Source: CAYTEH01 sp964436765
Lineage (GTDB): Bacteria; Patescibacteriota; Gracilibacteria; Peribacterales; Peribacteraceae
Reading direction: 5' to 3'
DNA length: 24,663 nt
Assembly: GCA_964436765.1 (NCBI GenBank)
Contig: CAYTEH010000021.1
Span: forward strand, 1-24,663
Part shown: positions 12,884 to 18,912 of the stretch, piece by piece
How positions within the stretch are numbered: position 1 is the stretch's first letter
Layout of the letters: each line of letters opens with the position of its first letter
Notes under the pieces: model-generated
The model's database searches: none
Seen by the model: only the letters and a program-made list of their open reading frames with translations
What the model was told of the DNA's origin: nothing
Position numbers and translations under genes: made by a program

Positions 12884-12930
12884 TCATGATTCGAGGTCCG
12901 GTTGCGATGACCGGACGCCTCACCATGACA
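12884..12930 (+). repeat. 47-bp dispersed palindromic repeat, copy 1
   Basis: An imperfect palindrome (outer TCATG/CATGA, inner CCGG/CCGG) matches 20023-20069 in inverted orientation with about seven mismatches. It sits between the riboswitch terminator and metK. It is a REP-like element, not part of the aptamer, because the second copy has no link to SAM. Confidence 0.85.
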
Positions 12931-12984
12931 TCCAACTGTCATGGCGAAGTGCGCCGCAGCGCCTCGAGCTACCCTTCCACTTCT

Positions 12985-13005
12985 ATGTCCCACTTCTTCA
13001 CCTCC
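12985..13005 (+). pseudogene. Duplicate metK N-terminus (7-codon stub)
   Basis: ATG plus six codons here read MSHFFTS, identical to residues 1-7 of the functional metK 96 bp downstream and in the same phase, but five of the six codons after ATG use a different synonymous base. The frame then enters a palindromic repeat and stops at TGA (13048-13050). This suggests an old metK start cut off by the repeat, or the junction of a gene replacement. Confidence 0.65.
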
Positions 13006-13007
13006 GC

Positions 13008-13052
13008 CCCTCGATACGCTCGCCGCTTCGCGACGAGCTACTCGGGATGACA
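13008..13052. repeat. REP-like palindromic element
   Basis: An imperfect palindrome has ends CCCTCGATACGCTCG and CGACGAGCTACTCGGG. Its composition and shape resemble other short dispersed palindromes. It separates the 7-codon metK stub from the functional metK start. Only one clear copy is in the window. Confidence 0.55.
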
Positions 13053-13080
13053 ATCGAATATATTTCCCCCTTCAAATTTT

Positions 13081-14238
13081 ATGTCTCATTTCTTTACATC
13101 TGAATCAGTAACAGAAGGTCACCCCGATAAACTCTGTGACCAGATCAGCGACGCCATCCTCGATGATGCGCTGCGCCAGGATCCCAACGCGCACGTCGCA
13201 TGCGAGTGTCTTGCCACCACCGGCCTCGTGGTTGTGGCCGGCGAGATGCGCACGAAAGGCTACATCCCCATCGCGGAGGTCGCGCGCCGCACCATTCAGG
13301 AGATCGGCTACGACGATGCCATCTACGGGTTCGACCACCGTGCGTGCGCCGTCATGGTCACGGTTGGCGAACAGAGTTCCGACATCGCGCAGGGGGTCGA
13401 TCAGGACACGAACAAGGAGAAGGAACAGGGTGCCGGCGATCAGGGCCTCATGTTCGGCTTCGCGTGCGACGAGACGCCGGAATTGATGCCGTTGCCGATT
13501 TCACTCGCGCATGGGCTCACCAAAAAACTGGCTGACGTCCGCAAGAAAAACGGACTCGATTACCTGCGTCCCGATGGGAAATCCCAGGTCACGATCGAGT
13601 ACAGTGACGACGGCAAGCCCGAGCGCATCGACTGCGTGGTTTTGAGCACCCAGCACCGGGAGGACGTGAGCCACGAGCAGATCTGCACAGACATCAAGCA
13701 GCACGTGATCCTCCCCATCTGCGGGACGCTCATCGACGACAACACCAAGTTCCACATCAATCCCACCGGACGCTTCGTTATCGGCGGCCCCCCGGGCGAC
13801 TGCGGACTCACGGGACGCAAGATCATCGTGGATACCTACGGCGGCTACAGCAGGCACGGCGGCGGCGCGTTCTCGGGCAAGGACCCCAGCAAAGTGGACC
13901 GCTCGGCTGCGTATGCCGCGCGCTGGGTTGCCAAGAACGTCGTGAAGGCGGGCCTCGCGCGGAAGTGCGAAGTGCAGGTGGCGTACGCCATCGGCGTCGC
14001 TGCCCCGGTCTCCGTCCACGTCGAAACGTTCGGGACGGGGAAAGTGAGTGACCGCGTGATCGAGAAGGCCGTGAACAAAGTCTTCGATCTGCGCCCGGCG
14101 GCCATCATCCGCGATCTTGATCTGCTCAAGCCTCAGTACCGCAAAATCGCATCGTACGGCCACATGGGCCGCGAGGACGTGGGCGTGAAGTGGGAAATCT
14201 GCGATCGGGTGGATGCGCTGACGAAGGCGATCGGATGA
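13081..14238 (+). CDS. metK: S-adenosylmethionine synthetase
   Basis: The product is 385 residues, as usual. It makes SAM from methionine and ATP. Motifs are the N-terminal SESVTEGHPDKLCDQISDAI (ATP-binding His), GYDDAIYGFDHRACAVMV, GAGDQGLMFGFACDET, NPTGRFVIGGPPGDCGLTGR, and the phosphate-loop segment GGGAFSGKDPSKVDRSAAY. The ATG at 13081 has no Shine-Dalgarno. The first 60 nt are AT-rich compared with the GC-rich body, which favours an open start site. It is controlled by the SAM riboswitch at 12740. About 200 nt with two repeat elements and a duplicated start stub lie between terminator and gene. It ends 6 bp before a convergent gene. Confidence 0.97.
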   Translation: MSHFFTSESVTEGHPDKLCDQISDAILDDALRQDPNAHVACECLATTGLVVVAGEMRTKGYIPIAEVARRTIQEIGYDDAIYGFDHRACAVMVTVGEQSSDIAQGVDQDTNKEKEQGAGDQGLMFGFACDETPELMPLPISLAHGLTKKLADVRKKNGLDYLRPDGKSQVTIEYSDDGKPERIDCVVLSTQHREDVSHEQICTDIKQHVILPICGTLIDDNTKFHINPTGRFVIGGPPGDCGLTGRKIIVDTYGGYSRHGGGAFSGKDPSKVDRSAAYAARWVAKNVVKAGLARKCEVQVAYAIGVAAPVSVHVETFGTGKVSDRVIEKAVNKVFDLRPAAIIRDLDLLKPQYRKIASYGHMGREDVGVKWEICDRVDALTKAIG

Positions 14239-14244
14239 AGCCGG

Positions 14245-14661
14245 TCACTTATCCTTCTTTTTTTCGGGCAGCGGACGAAGTGCCGTGGCATTCACGGTCT
14301 TCGTCTGCCCCGAAGGCAGCTTGATCGTGACGCGCCCGGAATTTGCATGCCGTGCTTCGACGGTTACGAGTTTGCTCCCATACATCCGCCGGTCTCCTTT
14401 TTGTAAAACGGCAAACGCGCTGCGCCTGGTCTCGAGCCATTTTTGCTCTATTGCGTCTATTTCTTTCACAATATCGATCACGTCCTGTGTAACATCGCGT
14501 CGTGTGGCACAAGCAAAGAGTTCAAAAAGTTTCTTGATGAATATTCCAAGTCCGGGAACGTTATCCCGTCCGTCCTGCTGATCGGCGATTTTAGCGACTG
14601 CTTCGGGCGTCATCCATCCGGATGTATCAGGAGTGACGGTGTTTGGTGCTCTTTTTCCCAT
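14245..14661 (-). CDS. Hypothetical protein
   Basis: The product is 138 residues. The middle is helical (DVIDIVKEIDAIEQKWLETRR), and the C-terminal third (KLVTVEARHANSGRVTIKLP) looks like a small beta barrel ending in a Lys-rich tail. No membrane segment, signal peptide or recognised family is seen. A TTGACA at 14701-14696 lies 17 nt before TAAAAA on the minus strand, giving a leader of only a few bases. It is divergent from the lipoprotein gene and tightly convergent with metK. Confidence 0.6.
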   Translation of the reverse strand: MGKRAPNTVTPDTSGWMTPEAVAKIADQQDGRDNVPGLGIFIKKLFELFACATRRDVTQDVIDIVKEIDAIEQKWLETRRSAFAVLQKGDRRMYGSKLVTVEARHANSGRVTIKLPSGQTKTVNATALRPLPEKKKDK

Positions 14662-14724
14662 AAGGATGCGCTTTTTTACAATTAACGCATTTATATGTCA
14701 AATATACCCTCCCCTTTTTTCTGT

Positions 14725-14730
14725 CATACT
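14725..14730 (+). promoter_or_regulatory. -10 box (CATACT) of the lipoprotein gene
   Basis: CATACT ends 6 nt before the ATG at 14737, and no Shine-Dalgarno is present. Confidence 0.4.
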
Positions 14731-14736
14731 CTTCGC

Positions 14737-15264
14737 ATGAAACAGTTTCTCTCTTCCGCTGCACTTCTCCTCCTCGTCGCCTGCACCACCGCCGCTCCCG
14801 GCACGTCGGATCAGACGTCATCGGAGGCCGGACGCTTCATGGCGGGAAAGGGCATTCTGATCCGTCTCGACAAGACCGTAACGGAAGATGAGCAGGCCAC
14901 CACGCACACGAAGGCATCGTTCCATGTGTCGGGGGCGGTGGACAAAGACATCGACCTTGGCGATATCCTGGGCGATCTGGTGTTCGTGGATCCCACGACG
15001 TACCCCGTCTACGCCGAGCAGGAGCTGAAGCCCGAAACGATCGCGATTTTCACCGCATGGTGGGCCGGCGCGGGCGAGGAGATCCAGGTCCAGTTGCACG
15101 AGCAGAACCTGATCGTTACGCGCCGCAGCGGCGGCGAGGAGGGCGTGTGCACGGAATGGGAAGAGGTCGCCAAAATCCCGCTTGGCCAGGACGTGGTGGT
15201 GGAGTGGGAAGGGATCGAGGGAGCCACGGTTGATCAGTCCAGTCTCGCTTTCTGCGACAAGTAG
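14737..15264 (+). CDS. Putative lipoprotein of unknown function
   Basis: The product is 175 residues. The N-terminus MKQFLSSAALLLLVAC has a lysine, a hydrophobic run and a lipobox (LVAC), so Cys16 would be lipidated after signal peptidase II cleavage. The mature part is acidic and probably beta-rich (LGDILGDLVFVDPTTYPVYA, IQVQLHEQNLIVTRR), and two further Cys near the end could form a disulfide. No family is recognised. It is likely exposed on the outer face of the membrane. Confidence 0.75.
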   Translation: MKQFLSSAALLLLVACTTAAPGTSDQTSSEAGRFMAGKGILIRLDKTVTEDEQATTHTKASFHVSGAVDKDIDLGDILGDLVFVDPTTYPVYAEQELKPETIAIFTAWWAGAGEEIQVQLHEQNLIVTRRSGGEEGVCTEWEEVAKIPLGQDVVVEWEGIEGATVDQSSLAFCDK

Positions 15265-15269
15265 CGTGA

Positions 15270-15383
15270 AAGGGCCACCTACCCTTCGACACGCTCAGGG
15301 TAAACTCTGTCCCTCTCACGGGCTCACCCTTCCCTATGAAGAGGCGCTCCAGGCAGGCAGAGCCTGCCTTCGCGCAGTTGTTT
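15270..15383 (+). repeat. Two-block dispersed repeat, copy split by 54 bp
   Basis: Block A (15270-15307) and block B (15362-15383) match the compact copy at 10151-10210 in inverted orientation, but here 54 bp intervene (15308-15361). The insert ends in a perfect 8-bp palindrome with loop AGA (15351-15369) that overlaps block B. It lies between the lipoprotein and the first GGQ gene, where no other gene is seen. Confidence 0.8.
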
Positions 15384-15411
15384 TATGCAGACGATTGTTT
15401 GTGGAATGTGT

Positions 15412-15417
15412 TAGTGT
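15412..15417 (+). promoter_or_regulatory. -10 box (TAGTGT) of the first GGQ gene
   Basis: TAGTGT ends 6 nt before the GTG start at 15424. The spacing supports choosing this GTG. Confidence 0.4.
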
Positions 15418-15423
15418 GATCAG

Positions 15424-15819
15424 GTGAGTTTTCCCGAAGGACTCCCGGCCGACTACGCTGCACGCGCCGCAGCCGTGAACTTGCGTCATGAGGATGTCGC
15501 GGAGCATTTCATTCTGGGCAGCGGCCACGGTGGCCAGAACCGCAACAAGCGTTCCACGGCCGTCCAGCTGGTCCATCACCCGACGGGCACCGAGATCCGC
15601 TGTTTCCACCGCCGCAAGCAGCACGAGAACCGGATCGGCGCGTGGGTGCTCCTGCTGGAACATCTCGAGAGTGCGAGGACGGACATCGAGAAAGAGCTGA
15701 AGCACCGGGCATACCTGGAGGAATTGCAGACGCACGGGAAACCGCCGGCCGTGAAGGCGCAAAACCTCAAGGAGAAGAAGAAGCACGGCGAAGCCAAGGA
15801 GCGCAGGAAGAAGATCTGA
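15424..15819 (+). CDS. Release-factor-like GGQ protein (copy 1)
   Basis: The product is 131 residues, a stand-alone peptidyl-hydrolase domain of class-I release factors with the catalytic GGQ in ILGSGHGGQNRNKRSTAVQL and a following HHPTGTEIRC strand. No stop-codon-recognition domain is present. The C-terminal half is Lys/Glu-rich, like the ribosome-binding tail of ArfB/YaeJ. It may rescue stalled ribosomes by hydrolysing peptidyl-tRNA. The motif continues GGQNRNK instead of the usual GGQ.[VI]NK, a difference from copy 2. The start is GTG. Confidence 0.85.
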   Translation: MSFPEGLPADYAARAAAVNLRHEDVAEHFILGSGHGGQNRNKRSTAVQLVHHPTGTEIRCFHRRKQHENRIGAWVLLLEHLESARTDIEKELKHRAYLEELQTHGKPPAVKAQNLKEKKKHGEAKERRKKI

Positions 15820-15828
15820 CGCAGGGGG

Positions 15829-15889
15829 AAAAACCAGAAGAGAAAATCCAATAGCCAATTTCAGGAATCACCATCTGCTTCTGGTTTTT
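15829..15889. repeat. 12-bp inverted repeat between the GGQ genes
   Basis: A perfect 12-bp stem (15829-15840 with 15878-15889) rich in A then T encloses 37 nt. The T-run at the end could terminate transcription of copy 1. Pairing resembles the arm ends of the heptamer arrays, but no clean 7-nt period is visible inside. Confidence 0.55.
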
Positions 15890-15912
15890 GATCCTCCGGA
15901 ATTCGTTCATGT

Positions 15913-15918
15913 TATTGT
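15913..15918 (+). promoter_or_regulatory. -10 box (TATTGT) of the second GGQ gene
   Basis: TATTGT ends 6 nt before the ATG at 15925. Confidence 0.45.
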
Positions 15919-15924
15919 AGTCCC

Positions 15925-16320
15925 ATGCAGTTTCCCGTCGATCTTCCGCCGGACATGCTCGCGAAAGCGGCAGGGCTTTTGGTGCGGCCCGAAGACGTGG
16001 AAGAGAATTTCATCCGCGGAGGTGGGCACGGAGGGCAGAAGATCAACAAGACCGCGAGTATGGTGCAGCTCGTTCATCGGCCGACGGGGATCGAAGTCCG
16101 CTGCCAGAAACATCGTGAGCAAAGCAAAAACAGACTCAGTGGCTGGAAGTTGCTGATCCTCAAAATAGAGGAACGTGTGAAGGGAAAAGAATCGGAGAAA
16201 GCGCAGACGATCTTCAGACTTCGGAAACAGAAAGCTCGGAGGTCACGGAAAGCGAAGGAGAAAATGCTGGCAGACAAGAAGAGGCGGGGGGCGATCAAAG
16301 AGACGAGAAAAGAACTCTGA
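15925..16320 (+). CDS. Release-factor-like GGQ protein (copy 2)
   Basis: The product is 131 residues, the same length as its upstream neighbour. It carries the canonical catalytic loop GGGHGGQKINKTASMVQLVH, then RPTGIEVRCQKHREQSKNR and a very basic C-terminal tail (RLRKQKARRSRKAKEKML) like the ArfB tail that enters the mRNA channel. The family is ArfB/PrfH-type ribosome rescue or a short release-factor homologue. The two genes look like an old tandem duplication with diverged sequence. Its own -10 box suggests separate transcription. Confidence 0.88.
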   Translation: MQFPVDLPPDMLAKAAGLLVRPEDVEENFIRGGGHGGQKINKTASMVQLVHRPTGIEVRCQKHREQSKNRLSGWKLLILKIEERVKGKESEKAQTIFRLRKQKARRSRKAKEKMLADKKRRGAIKETRKEL

Positions 16321-16323
16321 AGA

Positions 16324-16386
16324 AGATTGAAGATACAAGAAGGAAGATTGAAATGTTTTTGATCTTTATTCTTCATTCTTCCATCT
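16324..16386. repeat. Inverted heptamer arrays between convergent genes
   Basis: Nine contiguous 7-nt units fill the gap between two stop codons. Four of type AGANNNA (16324-16351) are followed by one spacer unit, then four of the inverted type TNNNTCT (16359-16386). The array begins 3 nt after the copy-2 stop and ends 12 nt before the next gene's stop. The arms can form an imperfect hairpin. Confidence 0.88.
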
Positions 16387-16398
16387 TCACGGGGCTAC

Positions 16399-18846
16399 TC
16401 AGGGTGACACCTTTCCCAGAGTCGTTCCTGGATAGTAATACTTCAATATCTCCTCTCCTGTCTTCCCTTCTTCCGCCTGCGCTTTGGCTCCGCAACCGCT
16501 CATGCCCACGCCGTGACCTCGGTTCGGCATTCCCGCGCACCAGGGATCGGGTTTGCTTGCGTAGATCGATGCAAAGGGGAAGCTGCCCCACCCGGCTTCC
16601 GCGGGGGAGCGCGTGCGACCGTCATCGGATGAGAAGTAGGGTGGCTTGATCACCTGGCCGCCGAAGAGGAGCACCTGGTTGGCGGTTTCCTTCACGATGC
16701 GGACCCAGCGGGGGTTCTGTTCCTCGAATACCATGCCTCCGTAGACCTGGAACTCGGCGGGGCTGTCGCTGCCATCGTACGGTTTGCCGGGGAACTTGCG
16801 GTTCTTCTGGTCCATGTACCACGCGGCGTACGTGCGCGCTGCGATACCGAAGGCGCGCTGCTTTTCCCGTGGTTCGGTATCGGGTTCCTCGGCGAGGCCC
16901 ATCATGTAGTCCTCCAGCGGAAGTTCGTTGATGATCGTCAATTGCCCGTCGATGATGCGGCATTCGATGGTGCCCCGGAATTTGTTCGTCGCTTTCTTCC
17001 AGCTTGTGAGCGTCGTGTATTCCCCGTTCGGACGAATCTTCAGGATTGCGCTCTTCACGCTCCGTCCGCTTTCAAGCGCTTCGCAGGTGTCGCCGTTTTT
17101 TTGCAGCAGCAAGGCCTTTCCATCGAACACGGCGGCGTTGACGCGCGCCGGGCCGTCTGTCGCAATCGTCACCGTCTCGACTGCGGCGGCATCGTTCAAT
17201 TTGATGCGGATGGCGGGGCTGGCGGGCGCAGGTGACTGTGAGACAGATGAAGAGGAGTCAGGGACAGGCCTTTGGCCTGTCAGCGGGCCGGAAGGCCCGC
17301 TCCCTTGATATTCCTGATATGAACTCGTCACCTGCGCCCCGCGCGCGCGGCGGCCGGTCGACGTGATGGTGTAGGAGAGGTCCCCGGCTTTCACGGTGAA
17401 GATGCCTTTCTCCACCGGGAGCGTTATTCGGAGGCGCACGACCGTGGACGAATTGGCAGTCAAATTCACGGGTGAGGAGATGGTGCCGCGCAGGGTCACG
17501 TACGATCCGTCGCGTTCCTGATGCACGTCGAGGTCCCTGCGCGACCGCCACAGGTCGCCGATCTTCGTACCGCGCTTGAGTGATTTGTCGCTCCGGTAGA
17601 GCATGGAAACGATTACATCGCCTCCCGGACGGCCCTCGATGGCGGTGGCTCCCAGCGCAGAGAATCCCGGCGAAGTGTTGCGAGCCGGTTTCGTATCGGC
17701 AGGAAGCGTCACCGGTTTTTTGTCGGGATCGGGCCGGAGGTTGGGGAAGACGACGGGTTTGTTCACGTCCCCTTCCGCCACGTTGTTGCGCACCTGGTCA
17801 AGCGTGCGCCACACGTACTCTCCGGGGCAATCGGTGGAGAGGAGTTGCTTGTGGCCCACGATCGCGGGCAGCTGGATGCCGTGGTACCTCACGGCGCGGT
17901 TCGCATCCATCTGATAGCGGTCGGCGAGTGTCTGGAGCAGCCACTGGAGCGAACGCATCTGCGCCTGCGCGGGTTTGGTCGCATCGAAATTGCCCATCAT
18001 CGCGATGCCGATGGTGTTCGCGTTGTTGCAGTACGCGTGGCCCCCCACCACGAAATCGCCGCCGGCCTTGCCTTCGTAGATCTGCCCGTCGTCGCCGATC
18101 ACGTAATGGTAACCGATGTCGCCCCAGCCCCGGTTTGACGCGTGGTACTGGTACAGCGCGCGCATGCGTTCCTCGCCCGTGCGCGTGTCGCTCGTCAGAT
18201 TCTGTGCGGTGTGGTGCACCACGAGCAATTTGATCTCGTTCGAGTACGTCCACGGCCATCGGAGCAGGTTCCCCTCTTTGTCGCGCACCACGGGCGGCGA
18301 CACCTTGAATTCCGCAGGGTAGTCGCGCTGGGCATCGAGGCAATCCTGCTCGCGCTTGGAGGCGCTGCCCGTGACACCGTTATCGCCCACTCCGGCCGCA
18401 TCTGTGGGAGTTGTGGGTGCGGGGGTCGTTGCGGCCCTCTGGATCAGCAGCGTTTCATCGGCTCCCCAGTCCTTGCGGGTGAGGATTTTCGGCGTCCCCA
18501 GGGGCTCCGTGGACGCGATGCGATATGTCACCGGCATGTCCGACACCCGGATCGGGTGGAGTTCTCTGATGCCGTCCCCGCGTGTCTTGATTGCCGTCAC
18601 ACTGGACGGGAACAGGATCAGGCTCGATTCTGTCAGTGACGGATCCTGCTCGTTTTCCACGCTTAATTCTTCCCACGCACTCCATCCGTTCTCTGTGTGG
18701 TAGCTCACTTCCCCGGTCGCGTTCTCCGTGGTCATCGCCGCGCTCAGCGCGTCCACCGGATCTGCATACACGTACACCGTTTCCACGGGTCCGTGATGCG
18801 CGCTCAGGACGCGCAAAACCAGGGCAAGAATCCAGGGCAGTAACAC
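16399..18846 (-). CDS. N-acetylmuramoyl-L-alanine amidase fused to SpoIID/LytB domain
   Basis: The product is 815 residues starting at GTG with an N-terminal hydrophobic signal or anchor (LLPWILALVLRVLSA). An amidase_2/PGRP domain (about 200-345) has zinc ligands in LLVVHHTAQ and VGHKQLLSTDCPGEY and the core GWGDIGYHYVIGDDGQIYEG. Linker and beta regions follow. The C-terminal SpoIID/LytB domain (about 635-805) has LPLEDYMMGLAEEP (catalytic-type Glu), ARTYAAW, FSSDDGRT and RGHGVGMSGCGAKAQA. SpoIID cuts glycan strands freed of stem peptides by an amidase, so fusing both activities makes a self-contained peptidoglycan-degrading enzyme. TATAGT ends 9 nt before the GTG. Two REP-like palindromes are encoded in the linker near residues 516-528. 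Confidence 0.92.
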   Translation of the reverse strand: MLLPWILALVLRVLSAHHGPVETVYVYADPVDALSAAMTTENATGEVSYHTENGWSAWEELSVENEQDPSLTESSLILFPSSVTAIKTRGDGIRELHPIRVSDMPVTYRIASTEPLGTPKILTRKDWGADETLLIQRAATTPAPTTPTDAAGVGDNGVTGSASKREQDCLDAQRDYPAEFKVSPPVVRDKEGNLLRWPWTYSNEIKLLVVHHTAQNLTSDTRTGEERMRALYQYHASNRGWGDIGYHYVIGDDGQIYEGKAGGDFVVGGHAYCNNANTIGIAMMGNFDATKPAQAQMRSLQWLLQTLADRYQMDANRAVRYHGIQLPAIVGHKQLLSTDCPGEYVWRTLDQVRNNVAEGDVNKPVVFPNLRPDPDKKPVTLPADTKPARNTSPGFSALGATAIEGRPGGDVIVSMLYRSDKSLKRGTKIGDLWRSRRDLDVHQERDGSYVTLRGTISSPVNLTANSSTVVRLRITLPVEKGIFTVKAGDLSYTITSTGRRARGAQVTSSYQEYQGSGPSGPLTGQRPVPDSSSSVSQSPAPASPAIRIKLNDAAAVETVTIATDGPARVNAAVFDGKALLLQKNGDTCEALESGRSVKSAILKIRPNGEYTTLTSWKKATNKFRGTIECRIIDGQLTIINELPLEDYMMGLAEEPDTEPREKQRAFGIAARTYAAWYMDQKNRKFPGKPYDGSDSPAEFQVYGGMVFEEQNPRWVRIVKETANQVLLFGGQVIKPPYFSSDDGRTRSPAEAGWGSFPFASIYASKPDPWCAGMPNRGHGVGMSGCGAKAQAEEGKTGEEILKYYYPGTTLGKVSP
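17263..17301. repeat. Two back-to-back perfect palindromes inside the CDS
   Basis: 17263-17281 is an 8-bp stem around TTT, and 17282-17301 is an 8-bp stem around GGAA, with no base between them. They are translated in frame as a Gly/Pro-rich piece of the linker between domains of the amidase-SpoIID protein. The style matches the intergenic palindromes at 4620, 21979 and 22493. Confidence 0.85.
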
Positions 18847-18855
18847 GTGGGATCG

Positions 18856-18861
18856 ACTATA
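18856..18861 (-). promoter_or_regulatory. -10 box (TATAGT) of the amidase-SpoIID gene
   Basis: TATAGT on the minus strand ends 9 nt before the GTG start at 18846. Confidence 0.45.
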
Positions 18862-18912
18862 GCAGAGGCCGGGGAGAGCGCGTGAAAATGTCGGATTTTT
18901 CCCCTGCAGTCC

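Noticed and set aside
12884..12930. Second riboswitch or part of the SAM aptamer (GGTTGCGATGACCGG)
   Set aside because: The same 47-bp sequence occurs at 20023-20069 beside a glycosyltransferase, and the full SAM aptamer is already complete upstream.
3764..14238. Alternative genetic code (TGA read as glycine, as in Gracilibacteria)
   Set aside because: TGA ends well-defined genes at their expected lengths (pyrF, yraN, metK), and no conserved glycine is encoded by TGA inside a gene.
14627..14821. Minus-strand frame with a CxxC-like stretch (KCVNCKK)
   Set aside because: It overlaps both the lipoprotein signal-peptide region and the start of the 138-residue gene, contains the likely TTGACA promoter, and has only one Cys pair.
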